The notes below the pieces were generated by a model that made no database searches, had not been told where the DNA came from, and saw nothing but the letters and a program-made list of their open reading frames with translations. A stretch of DNA of 64,000 bases from JBKXSZ01 sp047017005 (GTDB taxonomy: Bacteria > Bacillota > Clostridia > TANB77 > CAG-508): assembly GCA_047017005.1 (NCBI GenBank), contig JBKXSZ010000002.1:1-64000 (forward strand). The letters are read 5' to 3'. Made by a program: the position numbers and the translations under genes. Of the stretch, positions 18,971 through 26,832 are shown one piece after another. Every line of letters begins with the position of its first letter. Positions within the stretch are counted from its first letter, which is position 1.

Positions 18971-19694
18971 CTAAGAAATTAATTTCATTCTCATTTTTTC
19001 TAATACTTTTTTCTCTAATCTTGAAACTTGTACTTGGGACATTCCTAATATTTTGGCCACCTGTGTTTGTGTTTTATCTTTGTAGTAACGTAATAAAATA
19101 ATTTCTTTAGAACGTGTGTCTAAATTTTCAATAGCATCTTTTAAAGATATTTTTTCCACTACCTCACTTACTTCATCTTTTTGCAGTATTAGCCTATCTA
19201 ACATCGTTTCTTTCCCATTGGATTCTTCATAGGCTTCCTGGTGAAGCGAAGTAATTTCTCTATTACATTCCATTGCAGCTGCAATTTCCTCTTTTGGTAG
19301 CTCTAAAATTTCAGCTAATTCTAAGATTCCAATTTCTTTATTGTTTTTATCGAAATATTCTTTTTGTAAAACCTTTATTTTTTGACTTAGTTCCTTTGTA
19401 CTTCTGCTTACTTTTATTAATCCATCATCTCTTACAAATCTTCTTATCTCTCCTAATATGTATGGTACTGCATAGGTAGAAAGTTTTACTTCATACTCGC
19501 AATTAAATCTTTGTATTGCCTTAATAAATCCCATTGCTCCAATTTGGTATAAATCCTCAATTTCATAACCTCTTCCTTGAAATCTTTTTACAATGCTCCA
19601 AATAAGGCCATTGTTTTGTTCAATTAATTTAGTCATAATTTGATTATCACCGCTCTTGAGCTGCACGGATTTCTTCTATTTTATTTTCATACAT
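18971..19694 (-). CDS. sigF: RNA polymerase sigma-F factor, with apparent frameshift near its 5' end
   Basis: Forespore-specific sigma factor held inactive by SpoIIAB. Sigma-70 regions 2 (GLIWSIVKRFQGRGYEIEDLYQIG), 3 (LPKEEIAAAM) and 4 (TQVAKILGMSQVQVSRLEKKVL) are intact. The best start is the ATG at 19694, with AAAGGAG 8 nt upstream, encoding MYENKIEEIRAAQE, but codon 15 in that frame is CGG (19652-19650) followed by TGA. Skipping the C gives GDNQIMTKLIEQNNG in the main frame and a 240-residue protein. The alternative GTG at 19666 has no ribosome site. It is the third gene of the spoIIA operon, 47 nt past spoIIAB. Confidence 0.92.
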
Positions 19695-19741
19695 ATCAAA
19701 AGCTCCTTTTCTCAAGTAATTTACTTTTTTTTCTTTGTTTT

Positions 19742-20230
19742 TTAATCTTCTTGATTATTAGAGCTTATTTGACAGCAGCCAATTTCTTCTATTTCCTCTT
19801 CTTGTTTTATTTTCTTTTTCATCTTTACTTTTGTTCCAAGACCTAATACCGACTCTACCTTCATATCATCCATAAAGCTTTCCATAATAGTAAAGCCCAT
19901 TCCAGACCTTTCCAAATCTGGTTTTGAAGTATATAGTGGTTGTCTTGCCATTTCTACATCTTCAATTCCTTTTCCATGGTCCGTTATTTCGATTTCTATT
20001 GTGTCTTCTTGAATTCTTGCCTCTATTTTTATTGTTCCTTCTTTATTCTCATATCCATGAATAATACTGTTTGTAACTGCTTCTGATACCGCTGTTTTTA
20101 TATCCGCTAACTCTTCTATTGTAGGGTCTAATTGTGATGCAAAGGCTGCTACTGTAATACGTGCAAAAGCTTCATTACAAGATTTACTTAAAAATTCTAA
20201 CTTCATTTCATTTTCATATCGACTATTCAC
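19742..20230 (-). CDS. spoIIAB: Anti-sigma F factor / SpoIIAA kinase
   Basis: GHKL-fold kinase that binds SigF and inactivates SpoIIAA by phosphorylating it. The N box (EAVTNSIIHGYEN), G1 box (ITDHGKGIED) and G2 segment (RSGMGFTIMESFMDD) are present. At 162 residues it is about 15 longer than the Bacillus protein because of a Lys/Glu-rich C-terminal tail ending CCQISSNNQED. The start is GTG with AAGGAGG 7 nt upstream. It starts 12 nt after spoIIAA, the standard gene order AA-AB-AC. Confidence 0.95.
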   Translation of the reverse strand: MNSRYENEMKLEFLSKSCNEAFARITVAAFASQLDPTIEELADIKTAVSEAVTNSIIHGYENKEGTIKIEARIQEDTIEIEITDHGKGIEDVEMARQPLYTSKPDLERSGMGFTIMESFMDDMKVESVLGLGTKVKMKKKIKQEEEIEEIGCCQISSNNQED

Positions 20231-20242
20231 TTCTTATCCTCC

Positions 20243-20578
20243 TTAACCCGCTTCTTGTATTTTTTCAATGTCTGTACAAATTGGTATAATCTTTAAAATT
20301 CCACACATTTGAAATACTTTTTTTACACTATCTTTCACATGACATATCTCCAATTTTCCACCAAACATATTTGCTGTTTTATATCTACCGATTAACATTC
20401 CTATTCCGGCGCTATCCATAAAAACAACTCGATTAAAATCAAATACAACTCTTTTAGGCATATATCTCTCAATTTCATAATCCGCTCTCCTCCTTAGTTT
20501 TTCCGCCACATGGTGGTCAATTTCTTCCGTAATTTCTAGCAACAGCAATCTGTCCTTCTCATAATATTTACTATTCAA
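20243..20578 (-). CDS. spoIIAA: Anti-anti-sigma F factor
   Basis: STAS-domain antagonist of SpoIIAB; dephosphorylation of its serine releases SigF in the forespore. The phosphoserine motif is intact (VVFMDSAGIGMLIGRY). An ATG ten codons upstream overlaps the ribosome site, whereas AAAGGAGG lies 9 nt before a TTG that begins LNSKYYEKD, so the TTG at 20578 is the likely start, giving 111 residues (117 in Bacillus). It is the first gene of the operon; promoter signals lie just upstream. Confidence 0.94.
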   Translation of the reverse strand: MNSKYYEKDRLLLLEITEEIDHHVAEKLRRRADYEIERYMPKRVVFDFNRVVFMDSAGIGMLIGRYKTANMFGGKLEICHVKDSVKKVFQMCGILKIIPICTDIEKIQEAG

Positions 20579-20610
20579 TTTATGCTCCCTCCTTTTTGGC
20601 TTGTCCATGT

Positions 20611-20692
20611 TCTAATTATATCTTAACTGGTAACTTTTTCCTATAGCGAAACATAGGAAGTTTTAGCAAAACATGGGAAGTTTTCGACATTT
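20611..20692 (-). promoter_or_regulatory. spoIIA operon promoter region with 20-bp direct repeats and a Spo0A-like box
   Basis: On the minus strand a TGTCGAA (Spo0A box consensus TGNCGAA) lies at 20689-20683. It is followed by two head-to-tail copies of a 20-bp unit (AAAACTTCCYATGTTTYGCTA; 20684-20664 and 20664-20644), an AGGAA typical of a SigH -35 (20642-20638) and TATAAT at 20620-20615. The layout agrees with Spo0A/SigH control of spoIIA in Bacillus. The repeats themselves are unexplained. Confidence 0.5.
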
Positions 20693-20703
20693 TTTCGCAT
20701 AAC

Positions 20704-20733
20704 AAAAGACAACCTACTTCCATAAGTTGTCCT
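20704..20733 (-). terminator. Terminator downstream of the ABC remnant
   Basis: GGACAACTTATGG..AGGTTGTC stem with a following TTTTG on the minus strand, between the ABC stop and the spoIIA promoter region. Confidence 0.55.
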
Positions 20734-20756
20734 TCATATTTTTGATTTTGTTTTCT

Positions 20757-21453
20757 TTATGCAGTTTCTAAACTATTATAGTAGGAAGTATATAACTTGG
20801 TGTAATATCCCTTTGGATTTTGTAATAACTCTTCATGATTTCCTTGTTCAATGATTCTACCTTTGTCCAAAACGATAATTTTATCAACATTTACAATAGT
20901 AGAAAGTCGATGTGCAATAAAGATAGAGGTTTTCTTTTTGGATATAATATCAACAGATTTTTGGATGTGTTGTTCTGTATGAGTATCAATATTTGCAGTT
21001 GCCTCATCTAAAATAAAGATGCTTGGCTGATGAGCAAATATTCTAGCAAAAGCTAATAACTGTTTTTGTCCTGTTGAATACGAACTTCCTCTTTCACTTG
21101 CAATAGTTTCCATCCCCTTTGGAAGTGCATTTACAAAACCTTCTACAGAAGCAAGTTTGATCGCATCTTCTATTTCTTCGTCTCCTATTGGTTCATTTAA
21201 TGTAATATTTTCTTTTATACTCCTTGCATAGATAAATGGATCTTGTAAAATGGTACCTATCTTTCTTCTTAAATCATGAATATTAATTTCTTTGATATTC
21301 ACCCCATCTAATAAAATTTCTCCTCTTTGTATTTCATAGAATCGGTTAATAAGGTTTGTAATTGTCGTTTTACCAGAACCTGTTTTACCGAACTAATGCA
21401 ATGCTTTGTCCTGGCTCTATTGTGAAACTAATATCTTTTAATATCCACTCTTC
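20757..21453 (-). pseudogene. ABC exporter ATPase domain, 5'-truncated and frameshifted
   Basis: Only the nucleotide-binding half of an MsbA/LmrA-type exporter is present. The frame opens at WILKDISFTIEPGQSIALV, then the in-frame CGG at 21390-21388 is followed by TAA. Skipping its C restores the Walker A (GKTGSGKTT) and runs through NLINRFYEIQRGEILLDG to the signature region (RGSSYSTGQKQLLAFARI), Walker B (FILDEATANID) and the H loop (FIAHRLS). The ABC signature is unusual, STGQKQ rather than LSGGQ. The transmembrane domain is missing: upstream the sequence becomes a pilin-like gene fragment, so this locus is a chimaeric junction. Confidence 0.8.
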
Positions 21454-22060
21454 TCATTCATTACCGCATCCCATGCATAACTACTCACTAATTTTGACTT
21501 ACCTGGATACATGCCTTCAGCTAATTCTTTAGCTTGATCTCTTGTCACATAATTATATACCGTATTATTTTTCTTACTAACTACCTTATCTGTTATTGGG
21601 TCATTTTCACTTGTTCTTGCTATATTATTACTATTTCCTGCTTCGAAACGTGCGATATAGAATCCTCCATTTTCGTTAACACTATTTTGTAAAGTAGTAA
21701 CTAATTCTTCGAAAAAGTCAGAATAGTTTCCAGCTTGCTTTCCAAAATCTTGTCTTTCATACTTTACCTTAATTCCATCTACCGGTATCCATACAAATTG
21801 ATTTCCTTCTGTATCCTCTATTACTGCTCCTTCTTCTATCTTTCCTTCTACATAATGGAATCCCTCTGGTATTTTATCTTTTATTTCTTCTGGCACTAAT
21901 GTTCCATTTAAATGTTTTGCAATTTCTTCTTCTGCTAAATTCATCGTATTTAAATCATTTTGTATTCCCTCATCACTTTTCCCTTTTGCTTCCTTTGTCT
22001 TTCCAATTAATCACTTTGAGTTACAAAATATATCGTAACCCCTGCTAAAATAGTTCCAAT
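21438..22060 (-). pseudogene. Pilin-like surface protein remnant (SUMF1-like ectodomain)
   Basis: A fragment of the same class as the two DGR-type genes near 52 and 55 kb. On the minus strand it begins inside the hydrophobic helix (GTILAGVTIYFVTQSD), shifts frame at an apparent missing T near 22010, then reads LIGKTKEAKGKSDEGIQND and the long frame from MNLAEEEIAKHLNG. The ectodomain has NQFVWIPVDG, GFYIARFEAGN and SSYAWDAVM, typical of formylglycine-enzyme-like folds. It lacks the prepilin N-terminus and ends abruptly after DAVM where ABC-transporter sequence starts. Both ends are truncated, so it cannot be functional. Confidence 0.7.
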
Positions 22061-22371
22061 ATTATTTATTTTTAGACAACAAAAAGACAGGCTTCTTATC
22101 TGAATCCTATCTTTTCCTTATATTCTAAATAAGCCAAACTATTTTATAGCTCTGCTATTATTCCTATTCTATTTTCTTGTTGGTTTAAAGGATAGCGCTC
22201 TCTACAGTACCAATGTTTTTACGTACTAGCATTACTTCTTACCCTTTCTTCTTTATTTTCTTACTTTATTATTTTTTATTTTTATTTTATCTATTTTTAA
22301 CTTTTACGTCAAGTTTTTTATTTTAAAAAAGAAAGATTGGAAAATCGCTTTTCTTCTCTTTCTTCCTTTTT
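22061..22371. other. Gene-free spacer with hairpin remnant
   Basis: No gene seen. AAAAAGACAGG..CCTATCTTTT at about 22080-22115 forms a terminator-like hairpin resembling the one at about 45317-45375; the surrounding TTATCTGAATCCTATCTT text also recurs there. The rest is AT-rich. Confidence 0.4.
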
Positions 22372-25020
22372 CTACATCGCAGCTAATCTTTCTACTACTT
22401 CTTTTAACATTGCTTGATAATTTTCTAGTTTTTGTTTTTCTTCTTGTATTTTCTTTTCTGGTGCCTTTGTTACAAATCCAGGATTAGATAACATCTTTTC
22501 TCCTCTTTGTACTTCTTTTTCTAATCTTTCTTTTTCTGCTTGTAGTCTTTGTTTTTCTGCTTTAATATCAACTAGTTCTTCAAATGGAATAAATAGTTTC
22601 ATCCCATTTCCAATAACGGAAATAGCATTTGATGGAATTCCTTGTTCTGTTTTTTGTATTGCTATTTTCTCACTAAATCCTAATTTCTTTACGAAACTTT
22701 CTGATTTTTGTAAGATATCTACATATTCTTCTGTTACAAAGATAAGTTCTGCCTTTCTCGAAGGATGTACATTCATCTTTGTTCTTAAGTTACGAATTTC
22801 TACAATTATCTTTTTGATTTCTTCTATTTGTTTTTCTTCTTTTGGAAAGTTTAATTTTTCATCATATTTTGGATAACTTGCTATCATAATACTTTCCTCT
22901 GTATCATATAGCTTGGTATAAATCTCTTCTGTTATAAAAGGCATAATTGGATGTAATAGTTTTAAACTATCTTTAAGAACTCTATTTAAGATATATTGTG
23001 CTTGGAATCTAGTTTCATTTTCTTTGTTATATAGTCTCGTTTTTACAATTTCAATATACCAATCACAGAATTCATTCCAGATAAATTCATAGATTTTTTG
23101 GCAAGCAACTCCAATATCGTAATTATCAATATTACTACTTACTTCTTTTGCAAGTGTATTTAGTTTGGATAATATCCACTTATCTTCACCACATAATTCT
23201 TCTAAATTTATTTTTCTATTTTCATCAAAATCTTCTAAGTTCATTAATACAAATTTAGATGCATTCCATAATTTATTCGCAAAATTAGAAGCTGATTCTA
23301 GTTTTTCTGGCATATATCGTATATCATTTCCAGCAGAAATTCCTAGAATTAAAGAGAAACGTAAACTATCCGTTCCATATTTTGCAATGATTTCTAATGG
23401 GTCAATTCCATTTCCTAAACTCTTAGACATTTTTCTACCTTGGCTATCTCTCACAATTCCATGGATAAATACATCTTGAAATGGTTTTTTACCAGTATGT
23501 TCAAAACTGGAGAATATCATTCTTGATACCCAGAAGGTAATAATATCATAAGCCGTTACCAAACAATTCGTTGGGAAGAAGGTTTTATAGTCTTCTGTCT
23601 CTTCTGGCCAACCTAATGTAGAAAATGGCCATAATGCTGAGCTAAACCAAGTGTCTAGAGAGTCTTCATCTTGGTGAAAGTGTGTGCTACCACATTTACT
23701 ACATTTTTCTGGCATATCAGCTGCTACCATAATTTCATTACAGTCTTCGCAATAATAGGCAGGAATACGGTGTCCCCACCATAATTGTCTCGATATACAC
23801 CAATCCTGAACATTTTCCATCCAGTGAAAATAGTTTTTATCAAATCTCTCTGGGATAAAGCGAATATCACCATTTCGAACTGCATCAATAGCTGGTTTTG
23901 CTAAATCCTTCATCTTTACAAACCATTGCTCGGATATTTTAGGCTCTATAGTATGATGACAACGATAGCATTTTCCTACATTATGGGTATAGTCTTCTAT
24001 TTTTACTAAAGCACCAATTTCTTTTAATCGTTCTACAATTTTTTCTCTTGCTTCTAGTAATTCCATTCCTTTATATTCTGGAAGTAAATCTCCCATTTTA
24101 AAGTTTTCATCAAATACTTCAATAATTTCTAGATTATGTGTTAATCCTGCTTGATAATCATTTGGGTCATGTGCTGGCGTTATTTTTACACATCCTGTTC
24201 CAAATTCTCTTTCTACAAATGGGTCTGCAATAATTGGAATTTCTTTATTCATAATTGGTAAAATACAAGTCTTTCCGATTAAATCTTTATATCTTTCGTC
24301 AGATGGATGTACCGCTACAGCGGTGTCTCCTAACATAGTTTCTGGTCTCGTTGTTGCTACAATAATGTATCTATCTTTTTCTCCCGTTACTTGGTAACGA
24401 ATATGCCATAAGTGCGTTGGTTCTGTCTCATATTCTACCTCTGCATCAGAAATTGAAGTATTACAATATGGACACCAATTTATCATTCGTTTGCCTTTAT
24501 AGATTAAGCCTTTATCGTATAGAGAGATGAAAACTTTCTCTACTGCTTTTGAAAGACCTTCATCCATGGTAAATCTTTCTCTATCCCAATCACAAGAACA
24601 GCCTAATTTAGCAAGTTGTTTTTCAATAGTTCCTCCATATTCTTCTTTCCATTCCCATGCTCTTTTCAAAAATCCTTCTCTACCTAACTCTTCCTTTGTT
24701 TTTCCTTCTGCCTTAATACTAGCTACCAATTTTACCTCTGTAGCAATAGCCGCATGGTCTGTTCCTGGTACCCATAAGGTATTATATCCTTGCATTCTTT
24801 TATATCGAATTAATAAATCTTGTATGGTATTGTCTAATGCATGACCCATATGAAGTTTTCCTGTAATATTTGGTGGAGGCATCACAATACAATAACTTTG
24901 TTTTGTTTTATCCATACTTGGTTTAAAATATCCTTTTTCTTTCCACTCTTCATATCTTTTTTCTTCAAATTCCTGTGGATTAAATTTGTCTGTTAATTGA
25001 TGTTTACCTTCTTTACACAT
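22372..25020 (-). CDS. valS: Valyl-tRNA synthetase
   Basis: Class I synthetase charging tRNA-Val. HIGH box (PPPNITGKLHMGHALDN), editing domain (TTRPETMLGDTAVAVHP), KMSKS box (GRKMSKSLGNG) and the C-terminal coiled-coil arm (KAEKQRLQAEKERLEKEVQ) are all present, 882 residues, usual length. Zinc-type cysteines appear at WCPYCNTS and CEDCNEI..CSKCGS. AAAGGAGG lies 7 nt before the chosen ATG (MCKEGKHQL); a TTG nine codons upstream overlaps that site and is rejected. Controlled by the T-box leader immediately upstream. Confidence 0.97.
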   Translation of the reverse strand: MCKEGKHQLTDKFNPQEFEEKRYEEWKEKGYFKPSMDKTKQSYCIVMPPPNITGKLHMGHALDNTIQDLLIRYKRMQGYNTLWVPGTDHAAIATEVKLVASIKAEGKTKEELGREGFLKRAWEWKEEYGGTIEKQLAKLGCSCDWDRERFTMDEGLSKAVEKVFISLYDKGLIYKGKRMINWCPYCNTSISDAEVEYETEPTHLWHIRYQVTGEKDRYIIVATTRPETMLGDTAVAVHPSDERYKDLIGKTCILPIMNKEIPIIADPFVEREFGTGCVKITPAHDPNDYQAGLTHNLEIIEVFDENFKMGDLLPEYKGMELLEAREKIVERLKEIGALVKIEDYTHNVGKCYRCHHTIEPKISEQWFVKMKDLAKPAIDAVRNGDIRFIPERFDKNYFHWMENVQDWCISRQLWWGHRIPAYYCEDCNEIMVAADMPEKCSKCGSTHFHQDEDSLDTWFSSALWPFSTLGWPEETEDYKTFFPTNCLVTAYDIITFWVSRMIFSSFEHTGKKPFQDVFIHGIVRDSQGRKMSKSLGNGIDPLEIIAKYGTDSLRFSLILGISAGNDIRYMPEKLESASNFANKLWNASKFVLMNLEDFDENRKINLEELCGEDKWILSKLNTLAKEVSSNIDNYDIGVACQKIYEFIWNEFCDWYIEIVKTRLYNKENETRFQAQYILNRVLKDSLKLLHPIMPFITEEIYTKLYDTEESIMIASYPKYDEKLNFPKEEKQIEEIKKIIVEIRNLRTKMNVHPSRKAELIFVTEEYVDILQKSESFVKKLGFSEKIAIQKTEQGIPSNAISVIGNGMKLFIPFEELVDIKAEKQRLQAEKERLEKEVQRGEKMLSNPGFVTKAPEKKIQEEKQKLENYQAMLKEVVERLAAM

Positions 25021-25044
25021 ATTTTTTCCTCCTTTTTTTGAAAA

Positions 25045-25357
25045 CAAAAAACCTCACCCTATTCTAAGGGTGAGGCTACTTTTCTCACGGTACCACCTTA
25101 ATTTAAATAGTAAAAGCACTTGTATTTATATCTGTTCTTGTATTTTTACTATCTTTCTCTTCTCCTGTTAACGCTGGAATAAGCGGATATATTTACTCTT
25201 CTTTCAACATATCAACTCCAAAGCTACCTTCCATATACCTTTTCTTTAGAAGCTTTCAGCCGCTGACTTCTTTCTCTTTTTAAGTAAGTATATATGTACT
25301 CCTCTTCTTCTCTGTTTTTATTTTTATTTGCTTTACTTTGCTTCTCTTTTTGTATAT
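25045..25357 (-). promoter_or_regulatory. T-box leader of valS
   Basis: The leader contains the invariant T-box text AAGGTGGTACCGTGAG (minus strand, 25099-25084) that pairs with the uncharged tRNA acceptor end. It is followed by a terminator, CCTCACCCT..AGGGTGAGG plus T6 (25075-25045). The 5' part carries the long stem I. A GTA, a valine codon, occurs within the expected specifier region, but I could not fold it. It should raise valS expression when tRNA-Val is uncharged. Confidence 0.9.
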
Positions 25358-25364
25358 GTTTATA

Positions 25365-25393
25365 ATATTAGCATATTTTTTTAAATTATGCAA
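25365..25393 (-). promoter_or_regulatory. SigA promoter of the valS T-box transcript
   Basis: TTGCAT, 17-nt spacer, TAATAT on the minus strand, a few nucleotides upstream of the T-box leader. Confidence 0.65.
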
Positions 25394-25454
25394 GTGTCAT
25401 TTTTTCATTTAAATAACTGTTTTTGCAATATCTATATGAAATTTCCTATACAAT

Positions 25455-25478
25455 AAAAAGTGCCAGATTACTGGCACA
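25455..25478 (-). terminator. Terminator of the lipoprotein gene
   Basis: GTGCCAG / CTGGCAC perfect arms with a 4-nt loop and T5 on the minus strand, 20 nt past the stop. Confidence 0.8.
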
Positions 25479-25498
25479 TCTTGGGATATATTTTATTG

Positions 25499-25978
25499 CT
25501 ACTCTAGATTGTACTTATCATACTCATCTGGCATAATAGGATAAACAGCTTTTGAGGTTACCTCTTCTCCTTCTTTATTTTTTGTCATTTCTGTTCTTAC
25601 AATAAGTTTACAGATATCAGCTTGCTCAAGCTTTGGTGAAAGAGTGTTTTCAATAATTGTAGTTATGATTTCTTCGTTTCCTTTCTCTTCTGGGAATGGT
25701 ACACTTACTATTAAATGTTCTCCATATCTATTTTCTCCCTTCTTATCTGCAATTCTTTCCTTTATTAGCGTACTAATATTTACAAAGAAATGATCCCTTT
25801 GAGATTGTGCTTTGTTTTCTTCGGCTAAATTTAGAAATTCCTCTGTAGACATATGAGATAATCGACTCTCTGTATAATAATCTATATGAGTAGTCTTTTC
25901 CTGGCTACACCCTGCCATGTTCACTAGAAAAAAACATATAAATAAAATGATAAAACACCGCATTTTCTTCTTTTGCAT
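25499..25978 (-). CDS. Small lipoprotein of unknown function
   Basis: A 159-residue secreted lipoprotein. A basic n-region (MQKKKMR), a hydrophobic core (CFIILFICFFLVN) and the lipobox MAGC at residues 21-24 are clear. The mature part is acidic and helical (STEEFLNLAEENKAQSQRD, IITTIIENTLSPKLEQADIC) with no family I recognise. AGGAGG lies 7 nt before the ATG. Codon 7 is an in-frame CGG that must be read as arginine for the lipoprotein frame to continue, so it is a counter-example to the CGG frameshift pattern seen elsewhere in the window. Confidence 0.75.
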   Translation of the reverse strand: MQKKKMRCFIILFICFFLVNMAGCSQEKTTHIDYYTESRLSHMSTEEFLNLAEENKAQSQRDHFFVNISTLIKERIADKKGENRYGEHLIVSVPFPEEKGNEEIITTIIENTLSPKLEQADICKLIVRTEMTKNKEGEEVTSKAVYPIMPDEYDKYNLE

Positions 25979-26131
25979 ATTATCCCTCCTAAAGTTTTAC
26001 CATTTTTTATTATACTACTTTTTTATAGTATTGTAAATTGCTCTAATATAATATTCGCTTGACTTTAACTTATATCTTTTTTATAATTTTATAAAATTGA
26101 TAAATACTCTATATAAAGGAGAATTCTCTCT

Positions 26132-26507
26132 ATGAAAGTATTAAGCGTAATTGAGCCCTGGGCAACTCTTATCAAAGAAGGAAAAAAGAAGATAGAAACA
26201 AGAAGTTGGAAAACTTCTTATCGAGGTGAACTATATCTTCATGCTAGTAAAAAAGTACTAAAAAAAGAGTCTCATATTATTGAACTATTAGAATTAATTC
26301 CTAATGTTACAATGGGATTTGGTAACATCATTTGTAAATGCAAATTAATAGATTGCGTATATATGGATGAAGAATTCTTAAATAAAATCAAAGAAAATAA
26401 GCAGGAATATTTATGTGGTGTATGCATGGTTTTTAGAGGAGATAGAACCACTTGCATTTCCTATTGCTGTTAAAGGTCATCTAGGTATTTGGAATTACAA
26501 TCCCTAG
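26132..26507 (+). pseudogene. ASCH-domain protein with internal deletion
   Basis: The N-terminus (LSVIEPWATLIKEGKKKIETRSWKTSYRGELYLHASKK) is typical of ASCH-domain RNA-binding proteins. After YLCGV the frame breaks. The downstream frame continues AWFLEEIEPLAFPIAVKGHLGIWNYNP to a stop at 26507, the expected end of the family (AWxLE-piP..GxxGxW). The normal linking residues (roughly Y-x-x-GRY) are missing, which suggests loss of about 14-17 nt around 26424. AAAGGAG precedes the ATG. It is not a CGG-type event. Confidence 0.7.
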
Positions 26508-26511
26508 AACT

Positions 26512-26552
26512 AAGCAAAACGACAAGATTTTCTTCTTGTCGTTTTGCTTTTT
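26512..26552. terminator. Bidirectional terminator
   Basis: AAGCAAAACGACAAG / CTTGTCGTTTTGCTT perfect 15-bp arms with T- and A-runs on either side, between the convergent ASCH and small membrane-protein genes. Confidence 0.88.
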
Positions 26553-26563
26553 CTATTTCTTCT

Positions 26564-26758
26564 CTATACAATATAAAAAAATAGTAAGCCTGCACCAATC
26601 ATTGTAAGAACAAATCCAAATAATTTTAAGCCTAAAGAAGCATCATTTTGGTCTCCAAATCCAAATAATTTTTTGGTAAGTATTCTAGCATCATATATCA
26701 TAATTACTCCTATTAAAGCAACAATACTTCCTATTAAACATATAATAACTTTTCCCAT
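26564..26758 (-). CDS. Small two-helix membrane protein
   Basis: A 64-residue protein with two membrane segments (VIICLIGSIVALIGVIMIY and LKLFGFVLTMIGAGLLFFYIV) joined by a cytoplasmic-looking loop KKLFGFGDQND. The function is unknown; it resembles small clostridial membrane proteins without a named role. I start at the ATG with AAAAGG 9 nt upstream (MGKVIICL) rather than the ATG three codons earlier that overlaps the ribosome site. It lies downstream of recG on the same strand with a 75-nt gap. Confidence 0.65.
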   Translation of the reverse strand: MGKVIICLIGSIVALIGVIMIYDARILTKKLFGFGDQNDASLGLKLFGFVLTMIGAGLLFFYIV

Positions 26759-26832
26759 ATTCAACATCCTTTTTCTTTTCTATTTCGACTATTTTCATCT
26801 TAGCTAGTTTCCTTCTTTTTGTCAAGCTTTCT

